The translations under genes were made by a program, and so were the position numbers. The notes beneath the pieces were generated by a model that saw only the letters and a list, made by a program, of their open reading frames with translations, was not told the origin of the DNA and made no database searches. Below, one piece after another: positions 1-9,376 of a stretch of 64,000 nt of DNA. Each line of letters opens with the position of its first letter. Position 1 is the first letter of the stretch. The DNA is from Thinopyrum elongatum (lineage: Eukaryota; Streptophyta; Magnoliopsida; Poales; Poaceae), in assembly GCA_011799875.1 (NCBI GenBank), contig CM022301.1, positions 327,502,929 to 327,566,928 on the forward strand, read 5' to 3'.

Positions 1-1359
1 AAGATGCTTTAACTTGGCGGTCACTCTTTGCTCTTTGATTGGAAGCTCTTATTCACTTGGTTTTGGACTTGATGAAGAAGCTTGTCCTTGAGATTGTTTT
101 AGCCTTGGAGACACCCTTCTCTTCACAACCACAAGTTCTTGTTCATTGGGAAGTGACGATGATGAAGAAACTTGCAGTTGGGGTTGATCTTGATCACGAA
201 CTTGAGCTTGAGCTTGATCTTGAGCCTCTATAATTGGTTCTTCACCATTTGAATGAGCGTGCCCTTGATCTTGCTCGGGAACATGAGGGACTTGATCTTG
301 TTCTTGGATAGATTCATGCTCTCCCGTAGCATCTTGTACAAGTGGTGCCGGTGATGACTTCCCTTGTGGAGACTCCACAAGAGGGGCTCTTACTCCTTCT
401 TCTTCTACTTGGACTTGGGGTGTTTCTTGTGGAAGAATGTGGCCTATCCCCATAGTCCTTATAGCTTGTGAAGGAGCCTCATCACCTACAACACTAGGAA
501 CAATTTGCTCCGCACAAGAACCATTATCTTCATCAAACTCCACATTCACCATTTCCTCAATGCATCCGGTGGATTTATTGAGAACTCGGTAAGCATGAGA
601 TTTTGATGCATATCCAACAAATATGCCCTCTTAAGTTTTAGACTCAAACTTAGCTAAACGGGATTTTTTGTTTAGAATGAAACACTTACAATCGAATACC
701 CGAAAGTATTTGACGTTAGGCTTTCTCCCGAATAGGAGTTCATATGGGGTCTTGTTCTTGAGCTTGCGAAGATAAAGCCAGTTTGAAGCATGACACGTGA
801 TGTTGATGGCTTCGGCCCAAAGCTTGTATGGAGACTTATACTCGCCAAGCATGGTCCTAGCCATCTTAATAAGAGTCCGATTCCTCCTCTCCGCAACACC
901 ATTTTGTTGGGGAGTATATGGCGCGGCATATTGATGCTTTATCCCCTCTTCACTCAAGAATTCATCCATTGTGTAATTCTTGAACTCGGTGCCATTATCA
1001 CTTCGAATTGCCTTGATCTCACAATTATGTTGACGTTGAGCTTCTTTGGCAAAATTGATGAAGGTTTCTTGAGATTCATCTTTGGTCTTGAGAAAGAACA
1101 CCCAAGTATATCTTGTGAAGTCATCGACAATGACAAGGCAATACCTCCTCCCTCCCAAACTATCATAAGTTGGAGGCCCAAAAAGATCCAAGTGGATAAG
1201 CTCAAGGGGCCTCAAGGTGGTGATGATAGTCTTCACTTTATGATCTTTTTCATGTAGTTTTCTGGCAATGCAAGCACTACAAGGACGATCTTTGGCAAAA
1301 GACACATTGGTTAGTCCAAGGATGTGCTCCCCCTTTAAGAGAGCTTGTAAATTTCTCAT
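1..1359 (-). pseudogene. Copia A integrase core and INT-RT linker (5' end broken by hAT)
   Basis: Minus-strand frame from 1359 leftwards. It holds the second half of the GAG-pre-integrase zinc finger (CSAC at about residue 32 of the piece) and the integrase core. Catalytic motifs visible are HLDLFGP (Asp), IRSDNGTEF (Asp) and QQNGVAERRNR (Glu). An in-frame TAA at 631-633 falls just before the EGIFVGYA motif that normally follows the integrase core. The frame then continues through an acidic, Gln-rich linker to the left edge, where RT would start. The upstream half of the same domain lies at 1897-2327 in the same frame once the hAT element is removed. Role in the family: strand transfer of element cDNA into host DNA in the nucleus. 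This copy is not functional. Confidence 0.88.
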
Positions 1360-1896
1360 TAAGTATGGCAATTTTACCCATGGTTACGGGTAACCGCGGA
1401 TGCCGTACCCGCATGGGCAGGGTATGGGCACAATTTTATACCCATGGGTAGTATCCATACCCTATCCATTAAGTCATGGGTAGGGTACGAGTATAGTATT
1501 GTACCCATGGATATACCCATACCCTACCCATTTATACTGACATGTGGACCTTAATCGTGGAGCTCCAACATATGCGCAAGGGTCGGCAGTGTTAAAGGAG
1601 CTGGGCGACCCAACTACTCCCGTAATTAAGCCTCACATCATCACACCAAATCCACTCTTCTCCGTCAAATGTTTTTTTGTCAAATGTGCTATCGATGAAT
1701 GTAATTATGAATAAATTATGTACTATTTGATCTACCTGTTGGGTACCCAATGGGTATGGGTATCCGTCGGGTATGGGTAGGGTAAAGTTTCATACCCATG
1801 GGTACGGGTATGGGTAGAATTTTGTACCCATTGACTACATGGGTATGGGTATGGTATTGCTCTACCCGCCCCATCCCCTACCCATTGCCATCCGTA
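1360..1896. mobile_element. Non-autonomous hAT-superfamily DNA transposon, 537 bp
   Basis: The ends are inverted repeats: TAAGTATGGCAAT at 1360-1372 and, reverse-complemented, TACGGATGGCAAT at 1884-1896 (11 of 13 match). An 8-bp target duplication, TTTCTCAT, flanks it at 1352-1359 and 1897-1904. An 8-bp duplication and T-A-start TIRs are hAT hallmarks. There is no transposase ORF. The interior is made of many copies of self-complementary TACCCATGGGTA-like words, so it could fold into extended hairpins. It sits inside the GAG-pre-integrase coding region of Copia A. Confidence 0.86.
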
Positions 1897-2361
1897 TTTC
1901 TCATGCCAACCTGGGCTAGCCGTCGATGCCATAGCCACCCCACGTCGGCCTTGGCAATTAGACATGTTGCAAGATGAGTTTTCTCTTTTGAGAAATCAAC
2001 CACGTAAAGGTTGTCTTCAACATGCCCAACAAAGACCACTTTGAGATTGCTTCTCTTAAATACGGTCACATGGAATTCACCGAAATGAGAATCATAACCA
2101 GCACGAGCTAATTGAATTGTTGAAAGTAAATTGCAGTGAAGGGATTGGACAAGCATGACATTTGAAAGTGAGGAGTCATTAGAGATTACCACCTTGCCCA
2201 AACCCAATACCTTGCCCTTGCTATTGTCACCAAAGGAGATGTTCGAAGAGGCCTTGAGTGAATCAATGAACTCCACAAGTATCTCCCTTTCTCCGGTCAT
2301 ATGATTGGTGCATCCACTATCGATCACCCATTGTTTTCCACCGTAGATATAGTCCTACAAG
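1897..2361 (-). pseudogene. Copia A protease end and GAG-pre-integrase N-terminal half
   Basis: The minus-strand ORF from 2327 begins near the aspartic protease active site (VIDSGCTNHMTG, Asp-Ser-Gly). It runs through the protease fold to LWHRRLAQVGMRN, the first half of the GAG-pre-integrase zinc-binding domain. It stops where the hAT element begins. The nine bases coding Met-Arg-Asn are present on both sides of the hAT and cover its target duplication. Two in-frame stops (TGA and TAG near 2350-2362) separate this piece from the upstream gag frame. The residue order matches a Copia polyprotein. Confidence 0.85.
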
Positions 2362-2363
2362 AA

Positions 2364-3210
2364 TCAAGCTTTGGTTTTAGGTACCCATTTTGCAATGGGT
2401 CCTAGAGAGTTAGCAACAAGGGTCTTAGGAACCCAAATAGTCCAAGCATAACCATCATAGTTAGTGCCAACAAATTTTGCAAATGTATAGCCATCAACTC
2501 CTCTCATGAGGACATAGGATGGATTGTTCTTGCCGGCAAAATCCTTGGGAGTGGCCTTGTCCCTAGTGACCTTGCCATTCCTAACAATCCCTTTTTCCAT
2601 CTCCTTCTCCTTGTGCCCTTCTTGCACAAACACTACCTTTTGGGGAGGAGGAGGAGTCGGACCGATCTTCTTCTTGTTGCTCTTCTTCTTGTTCTTACCA
2701 TTCTTGGATGCGGGAACAAATCCAATTCCCTCCTTGGCAACACACTCCTTTTGGTTACTCAAGAGGTCATTGAGGTTTTTCTCCCCTTGAATGCATGACA
2801 CAAGACCTTTCTCAAATTGGGCCTTTAACTTCTTATTCTCCTCTTGGAGCGAGGTGCAATCATGAACAAAGTTAGCCGTACAAGAATCATCATTTAACTC
2901 CATATGAGGTACCAAAGTGAGTGCCTTAATGGTTGTAGATTTAAGTTGAGCATAAGACTCGGTGAGGGCAATGAGGCCGCCTTTGACAACCTTGGAACTA
3001 GTCACAAGGAACTCATGTTCCTCAACAAGTCTCGTGTGATCAACTAGAAGCTTTTCAACCCTAACATTAAGGGCATCTTTGTTCTCAAGAGCAAGTTGCA
3101 AAGCATCATTGGTTTTAACAAAGTCAATTTGATGAGCCGACAAGGCTTCCTCAAGTGATGCTCTCATGACACTCTCTTCATGTAGTTCGTGCTCGAGGAG
3201 TTCGACTCTC
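2364..3210 (-). pseudogene. Copia A gag C-terminal coiled-coil region
   Basis: The minus-strand frame has long heptad-like stretches rich in Leu, Glu and Lys in its first ~130 residues. A Lys-rich tract (KKKSNKKK) follows, then a Val/Thr/Trp-containing segment leading to the protease. This fits the gag-to-PR spacer of a Copia polyprotein. It is offset by two bases from the upstream gag frame because of an AG repeat near 3210-3218. It ends at a TGA just before the protease. No enzyme domain is visible. The coiled-coil assignment is by inspection. Confidence 0.7.
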
Positions 3211-4078
3211 TCTTTTCCTCTATGAGGAGGTTTTCAATGTTCTCAATAAAGTCATCGCGTTTGGTGAGTGACTTAAGGATATCGCCAAAGCGAGCACGAG
3301 CTTCACCATGAAGAGTTTTCATGAAAGCCATCAAGGATTCCTCATCATTATCCACGCCCTCGTCACACTCATCCTCCACTATCTCACATGAGACATCGGG
3401 AGTGTAGATGGCGGGTTTTTTAGATTTGGACTTAATTTTTACCTCTTTGGCCATAAGGCACCGATAAATGAAAGGCTTGTCCTCGTTTGGAGAGTCGAAG
3501 AGGATGGTGGTGGAGGAGGAGGTAGTGGCATGCATGGCAATGGCAGTCATGCCCACTTTATCATCACCACCGTCATCATCATCTCCGGACATGTATTCTT
3601 CATGAACAAGAGCCTTGTCATCTTTCCTCTTTGCAGACTTGGTGAACTTCTTCTTCTTGAGAACAAGCTTCTTGGATTTGTCTTCACGTCTCTCATATGG
3701 ACAATCATGCACAAAGAGTCTTGGGCTATCACAATTGTAGCATTTCCTTCGTCCAAACAATCTTCCTTGAATATTCTTCCCTTTGTTTGCCATGGTCCCA
3801 GAGTACTTTTTGACTAAGAGAGCCAAGTCTTCCGCAAAGTCATTTGCCGGGCATGAGGTGTCAACATCTTCCTCACATGTCTCTTCACTCACTTCTTCAT
3901 CCCTTGAGGGTTGACTAATCACTTTCTTGGCCTTCAAGGCAAGATTGGAGTTCTTGGTTGCTTGAGTAATTGCAAAGGTCTTCTTGGACTTGGTCTCCAA
4001 AAGAACATGAGTGGAGAAAGTGGAGACAACTTGAGCCGCGGTCAACTTGTGATAATCCGGATGTTGATGTATCATCAT
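3164..4078 (-). pseudogene. Copia A gag, middle part with altered zinc knuckle
   Basis: This minus-strand frame continues the gag polypeptide broken by element N at 4079. It holds a CX2CX4-X-X4C knuckle at 3701-3742 in which the expected His is Leu (CYNCDSPRLFVHDC). Lys-rich and acidic, Asp-rich segments follow. In the family, gag forms virus-like particles in the cytoplasm and the knuckle binds RNA. The frame ends shortly after a GA-rich run where a 2-base change shifts it relative to the downstream coiled-coil frame. The N-terminal half lies at 9377-10272. Confidence 0.82.
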
Positions 4079-4892
4079 TGTCGTGGTATTCTCACGTCAG
4101 TCGGCAGGGGGGTCCGCGAGACGACAGATGCCACGGAGTGGCTTGAGGTGAGGGCAAGACTGCCGTGGAATATCCGGGACGGGTGTTGCGCAATAGCACG
4201 CGGGGGTTTACCCAGGTTCGGGGCTCTCCGGAGAGATAATACCCCTACTCCTGCATGTCTGTATATATGTGTGGAATACATCGCAATACAGAGTGCTCCT
4301 GGAGTTGTATCTGGAAAGCTAGCTAGCTATGAGTATGCAGGCGGCCTTGTGGCCGCGAGCACTAGTGGCTGGATGGCCAAGTGAGTGCATGCGTGAGAGC
4401 ATGTGCGAGTGAGAGTGTGGATGGATGGATGGATGGATGGCTATATATAGTGTGGAGCTAGCTTAGGAAGTAAGCTATGTGGTGGGCATGGTAGCTAGCT
4501 AGCTAGAGGCATGGTGGGGGTGTCATGCTTGTCTCCTGGGTCACTTCATGAATAGTGCCCAGGGACAAGTGACACTGTACATGATGGCGCCACTACTATT
4601 CGTCAACAGTACACCGCCACGATGGATGTCCGTCTTGTCCGCACGTGTCCGATGGGATGTCGTAGTTGACTTCGGCTGGCCGGCTGGCTGGGGCAGCCGG
4701 CAGCTGGCGCAGGTGGAGCAGCCGGCCAGAGGAGCAGTCGGCCCGGGCGGGCGGGCAGCCCGTCCGACTGCCGTCTGGAGCGGCCGGGTGGCTAGCCGGC
4801 CAGAGCAGCCGGACTGAGGGGCGTTGGCCGCTCCGATGTCTTGAAGCATTGATTCGCCGTCTTTGGGGTACCCGGGGGTCATCCCCCCGACA
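4079..4892 (-). repeat. Element N, 3' LTR (814 bp)
   Basis: It begins on the plus strand with TGTCGTGGTATTCTC and ends CCCCCCGACA. It matches 8567-9371 along its whole length with scattered substitutions and one clear length difference in a GGAT microsatellite (around 4421-4440, longer here than at about 8905-8920). Confidence 0.87.
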
Positions 4893-5329
4893 GTAGCCTC
4901 CGAGCCTCCGGGCAACATGGAAAAGTTGGGCGGAGGTTTTTTAGCGGGCGTCGATATAGAAGATGCTGATGACGGCCGGCTGCGGGCTGCAGCCGGCGCG
5001 GCTTGCTTCTGGCGGGGGCGCGCGAGCGCACCCGCTGGGTGTAGCCTCCGAGCCTCCGGGCAACTTTGGAAAAGTTGGGTGGTGGGTTTTCGCGGTTGTC
5101 GGTGTAGAAGATGGCGTCAAGGGGCCGGTTGCAGCCAGCGGAGGGCATGCAACAGGCGCGGCATGTTCCAAGTGGGGGCGCACAAGCGCACCCGCTGGGT
5201 GTAGCCTCCGAGCCTCCGGGCAACTTGGAAAAGTTGGGCGGAGGGTCTTGTTGTTGATGATGAAGCTGATGGCGATGTCGAGGGTGCCGGGCGCGGACAC
5301 GGAGTCCTCCGGCTGGTGGGCACGGGGCC

Positions 5330-5845
5330 CTGCCAGGCGCGGACGCGGAGTCCGTCGGCTGATGCTGTCGGGCGCGGACGCAGGGTCCGCCGACTGGTGG
5401 TGTCGGGCGCGGACGCGGAGTCCGCCGACTGGTGGTGTCGGGCGCGGACGTGGTCCGCCGACTGGTGGTGTCGGGCGCGGACGTGGTCCGCCGACTGATG
5501 GTGTCGGGCGCGGACGCGGTCCGCCGACTGATGGTGTCGGGCGCGTACGCGGTCCGTCGACTGGTGGTGTCGGGCACGGACGTGGGGTCCGCCGACTGAT
5601 GGTGTCGGGCGCGGACGCTGGGTCCGCCGACTGATGCTGTCGGGCGCGGACATGGGGTCCGCCGACTGATGGTGTCGGGCGCGGACGCGGGGTCCGCCGA
5701 CTGGAGATGTCGGGCGCGGACGCGGGGTCCGCCGACTGGAGATGTCGGGCGCGGACGCGGGGTCCGCTGACTGGAGATGTCGGGCGCGGACGCGGAGTCC
5801 ATCGACTGGTGCTGTCGGGCGCGGGGTCCGCTGACTGATGTTGGT
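5330..5845. repeat. 33-36-bp minisatellite, about 14 copies
   Basis: The unit is GTCGGGCGCGGACGCGGGGT followed by CCGCCGACTGGAGAT or a close variant. Unit starts lie near 5367, 5402, 5437, 5470, 5503, 5536, 5569, 5603, 5639, 5673, 5709, 5744, 5779 and 5814. Spacing is 33-36 bp and copies differ by a few bases. Because 34- and 35-bp units occur, the array does not keep one reading frame, which argues against a repeat protein. Confidence 0.9.
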
Positions 5846-6210
5846 AATGATGGCCGGCTGCGGGCTGCAGCCGGCGCGGCTTGCTTCCAGTGGGGGCGCG
5901 CCAGCGCACCCACTGGGTGTAGCCTCCGAGCCTCCGGGCGACTCGAATAGTCGGGCGGAGGGTTTTTGCTGTCGATGAAGCGGGCGGTGGGATGCCGGTT
6001 GCAGCCGGCGTCGGGCCTGCCACCAGCCTCCGAGCCTCCAGGCGAGGAGGGGGTTCCCCTCGGTGATGATCGTGCAAAAGATAAGGTTAGTCCGCGCAGA
6101 TATATCAAATGTTTGCTTTTAGCAGTGCAAGATTTATGCGGAGGGTGCCGACTCGGTTTCGTCTGAGCCCCCTTCAATCTTTTTCATGTTCCCTCCGCTC
6201 TTTGGCTTGT

Positions 6211-6433
6211 GCTCTCGCTAGCCGGACAGTCGCGCTGCAGTCTATGGCTGAGAGTGGGCCGCGGAGTGAAGCGCACAGTACTCAGACTCTGGGAGCGGAT
6301 TTAACTGAGCAGATAGTCATAAAGCAAACGGCCGGGTCGCCCGAACCGCTTTCTTCCCAGACGTTTTTTGCGTGGGTGGCCTCCAACGTTTGCTCTTGCT
6401 AGCCGGATAGCCGCGCTGCGGTCTGTAGCTGAG
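6211..6433. repeat. Diverged direct repeat of about 42 bp in element N
   Basis: 6211-6252 and 6392-6433 share a 42-bp stretch beginning GCTC(T/C)(T/C)GCTAGCCGGA, with about six differences, 181 bp apart. Confidence 0.7.
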
Positions 6434-6959
6434 ACGAAGAGTGAGCCTTTGGTACCGTGCACGCTACTAAGCCGTCTGTGGGAACGAACGTCTCAGGCCA
6501 AGCGGCCAGCCTCCGGGCCAACTCTGGCTGGCGCCGGGGCGAACAGTGATGCAACTGTAATAAAAGGCGGAGGTGGTCCCCGAGTGTCGCTCGAGGTTAT
6601 CCGGGTTTGCACGCGGTGCGAAAATATGCGGGTGAGGGGCTCACATTGTTTTGACGCAGACGAGGCGGAGGTTGACAAAAACAGCCGGCGCGGCGCGACG
6701 CTTGCGGCGCGCGCCGGCGCACCCGCTGGGTGTAGCCTTCGAGCCTCCGGGCGCTCGAAGCGGGTCCCGGCCGGTCAGGCTCGACCGGCCAGGTGGCGGA
6801 GCGGGACACAGCCGAGCTGGCTTGGCACAGCCGGCGATGCGTCGAGGCAGCCGGGTCGGCTTGGCACAGCCGACCGGGCGCTGAAACGGGCAGGCAAGGC
6901 GTGTCGCGGCTGGCCGTCCGAGTGGCGAAGCAGGCAGATGGGCCAGCCGGACGTCGTCA

Positions 6960-7150
6960 TCGTTTTCTCTTCGGACAGCTTCTGGTAGCCGGACAAAATC
7001 TTTTCTCTCTGCAGCCGGCTGCTGGCAGCCGGACGGACACTTTTTTCTCTTCGGCCGGCTGCTGGCAGCCGGACGGAATTTTTCTTCTCTTCAGCTGGCT
7101 GCTGGCGGTCGGACGGACGGATTTTTTTTAACAAGCCGGCTGTTGACTTT
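6960..7150. repeat. Short tandem GGCAGCCGGACGGA-type repeats
   Basis: Several copies of a CCGGCTGCTGGCAGCCGGAC word alternate with short T-rich runs such as TTTTTTCTCTTC. They form an irregular tandem array of roughly 50-60-bp periods. No coding potential was recognised. Confidence 0.65.
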
Positions 7151-8320
7151 TCTTCTCCCACCCGACAGCAACTTTGCTCCATGAGCAGCTGGCACATCAA
7201 GGGGCTGGCGCAGAAGCAGGCATGGCAGGGCGACAGCAGGGCGGGCGGAGCCGGCTGCGGGAGGGCGGCAGCCGGCGGAGCCGGGGAGTCGGCGCGACGG
7301 GGCGGAGCGACGCAATGATGCATCGGTGCGGGCGCGCGAAAGCGCGAGTCGGCGCGGTCGCGGTAGGAGCCGGCGGGGGCAGCGAGGGAGGCCAGCCGGC
7401 GTGGAGTGAGCCGGACCCGGCCAGGCGCGGCCGTGCTTGGGGAGGGAGGCGGCGCGGCGGCGCGGGCGCGGTGCTGGCAGGCGGAGGAGCGGCGACCCGG
7501 CGCGGGTGCATGCGGGCGCGGCCGGCTGGGCATGGCCGGGATGAGGAGATGGCGTGAGGCGAGTGCCCAATGGAGCAGCAAGCCGGCAAGCGGGCGCGGA
7601 CGTGGGGAAGGCCGGAGCGCGGCTGGGCGCGGGAAGCCGGCGCGGAGGGCGGGCGGAGGAGGCGGCGAGCCGGCCCGAGCCAGGTGCACTGGAAGCCGGC
7701 ACGGGGACGCGGGGGAGCGGACGCGGCCGGGCAGCGCGGGAGGCCGGTGGCGCGACCCGGCTGGGCGCGGGCGAAGGCGACCCGGCGATGAGAGGAGGTG
7801 GATGGAGGAGGCGCGCAGGAGGCGCGGACGCACGGGCGGCGGCGCGATGCCGAGTGAGGGGCCGAGGCCTTGGCGGGACGGGAAGGAGAGGACGACGCTG
7901 GAGCTCGCAGCGGGAGCAGAGGAGGGCGGCTCGGGAGGAGCCCCTCGGGCGGGAGCAGCGACGAGGCCCCCAGGTGAGGGTGGCCAGGGAGCGAGCCGGC
8001 GGGGTCGGGTGCAGGCGGACGGCGCAGACGAGGCGTGGAGGCTGGGACTCCGGTTCGGGGTCGCGCGGCACCCACGGCGCGGTGGAGCGGTGACGGGTGC
8101 CGCACTCGGTGTTCCATTCTTCACGGGAAATTTTACTCTCCATTTTTTGTACTACTACGCAACAGGAGAAAGCAATCGAGAGGAAAAGATTGAGCATGAG
8201 TTGCATTGTTGGGTGGCTAGCTAGGTGGCCTAACTTGCCGAAGATGCCGGGAGAGCCGACGGCAAGGGCCGTCGTAGCAGAGGAGAGGACGAGGCCGACG
8301 GCGAGGACGCGCCGCTCCGA

Positions 8321-8520
8321 GCGGCCGCCTCGGGGGCGAGTCAATGTCGAGCCCTCGAGCGTGGCCGGAGAGACGGTGGCGACATAGCGGCGGAGACAAT
8401 GAGGATGGCGAGGGCGCGCCCTCCACGCGGCCGCCCCGGGGGCGAGTCGATGTCGAGCCCTCGAGCGTGGCCGGAGAGACGGCGGCGATGTCGTGGCGGA
8501 GATGACGAAGATGGTCCCGC
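8321..8520. repeat. About 106-bp tandem duplication next to the PBS of element N
   Basis: GCGGCCGCC(T/C)CGGGGGCGAG occurs at 8321 and again at 8427. The following sequence (CGAGCCCTCGAGCGTGGCC) is also repeated, so an approximately 106-bp unit is present about twice. Confidence 0.8.
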
Positions 8521-8546
8521 CCGGACCGCGGTTCCACCAGCAGCTC

Positions 8547-8566
8547 GCCCCATGATGGGCGCCAAC
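8547..8566 (-). promoter_or_regulatory. Primer-binding region of element N
   Basis: Immediately inside the right (5') LTR, the minus strand reads GTTGGCGCCCATCATGGGGC. The same position in element G (31703-31722, plus) differs at one base of twenty. I did not assign the primer tRNA. Confidence 0.78.
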
Positions 8567-9371
8567 TGTCGTGGTATTCTCGCGTCAGTCGGCAGGGGTT
8601 CCACGAGACGACAGATGCCACGGAGTGGCTTGAGGTGAGGGCAAGACTGTCGTGGAATATCCGGGACGGGTGTTGCACAATATCACTCGGGGGTTTACCC
8701 TGGTTCGGGGCTCTCCGGAGAGATAATACCCCTACTCCTGCATGTCTGTATATATGTGTGGAATACATCGCAGTACATAGTGCTCCTGGAGCTGTATCTG
8801 GAAAGCTAGCTAGCTATGAGTATGCAGGCGGCCTTGTGGCCATGAGCACTAGTGGCTGGATGGCCAAGTGAGTGCATGCGTGAGAGCATGTGCGAGTTAG
8901 AGAGTGGATGGATGGATGGATATATGTAGTGTGGAGCTAGCTTAGGAAGTAAGCTATGTGGTGGGCATGGTAGCTAGCTAGCTAGAGGCATGGTGGGGGT
9001 GTCATGCTTGTCTCCTGGGTCACTTCATGAATAGTGCCTAGGGACAAGTGACACTGTACATGATGGCGCCACTACTATTCGTCAACAGTACACCGCCGCG
9101 ATGGATGTCCGTCTTGTCCGCGCGTGTCCGATGGGACGTCGTAGTTGACTTCGGCTGGCCGGCTGGCTGGGGTAGCCGGCCGCTGGCGCAGGTGGAGCAG
9201 CCGGCCAGAGGAGCAGTCGGCCCGGGCGGGCGGGCAACCCGTCCGACTGCCGTCTGGAGCGGCCGGGTGGCTAGCCGGCCGGAGCAGCCGGACTGAGGGG
9301 CGTTGGCCGCCCCGATGTCTTGAAGCGTTGATTCGCCGTCTTTGGGGTATCCGGGGGTCATCCCCCCGACA
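8567..9371 (-). repeat. Element N, 5' LTR (805 bp)
   Basis: Full-length partner of 4079-4892. Its minus-strand end reads CCACGACA next to the primer-binding region. The target duplication ATCAT follows at 9372-9376. Confidence 0.87.
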
Positions 9372-9376
9372 ATCAT

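Larger units (their letters stand above)
4893..6760. repeat. Dispersed copies of the PPT-adjacent module in element N
   Basis: The word GCCTCCGAGCCTCCGGGC directly follows the 3' LTR (about 4896) and recurs near 5044, 5206 and 5924. Variants lie near 6028 and 6736 (CTTCGAGCCTCCGGGC). Most internal copies are preceded by CACCCGCTGGGTGTA or CACCCACTGGGTGTA. Several are followed by an AAAAGTTGGGCGGAGG-like tail. The 3' end of the interior therefore grew by repeated copying of the segment next to the polypurine tract. Confidence 0.75.
4893..8566 (-). other. Element N interior: non-coding, G+C-rich, repeat-rich
   Basis: No known domain appears in any frame. Long open frames on both strands (for example 4879-6177 and 6775-8124, minus) have Pro/Arg/Ala/Ser-dominated composition, overlap each other in several frames and follow the repeat periods. 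That is what stop-poor G+C-rich DNA gives, so I do not call them genes. A less G+C-rich patch at about 8097-8235 stands out from its surroundings. The minus-strand bases next to the 3' LTR (4893-4916) are purine-rich and probably hold the polypurine tract. Confidence 0.65.
4079..9371 (-). mobile_element. Element N: non-autonomous, G+C-rich LTR retrotransposon, 5.3 kb
   Basis: Two LTRs (4079-4892 and 8567-9371) flank a 3.7-kb interior. The ends are TGTCG...CCGACA and a 5-bp target duplication, ATCAT, lies at 4074-4078 and 9372-9376. A primer-binding region abuts the right LTR, so the element reads on the minus strand. The interior is very G+C-rich, carries a 33-36-bp minisatellite and other duplications, and has no recognisable gag, protease, RT or integrase. 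It must use proteins in trans. Its LTR end and PBS match those of element G. Family name unknown to me. Confidence 0.85.

Noticed and set aside
2524..2798. Plus-strand ORFs rich in Phe/Leu
   Set aside because: Reverse shadow of the Lys/Glu-rich Copia A gag frame.
5330..5845. Repeat array considered as CRISPR-like
   Set aside because: Units are contiguous with no unique spacers, and the context is a plant retrotransposon. It is a minisatellite.
4879..8344. Long open frames of 250-450 codons on both strands of element N
   Set aside because: Composition is Pro/Arg/Ala/Gly/Ser only, frames overlap on both strands, and the 33-36-bp repeats shift frame. This is expected of stop-poor G+C-rich DNA.
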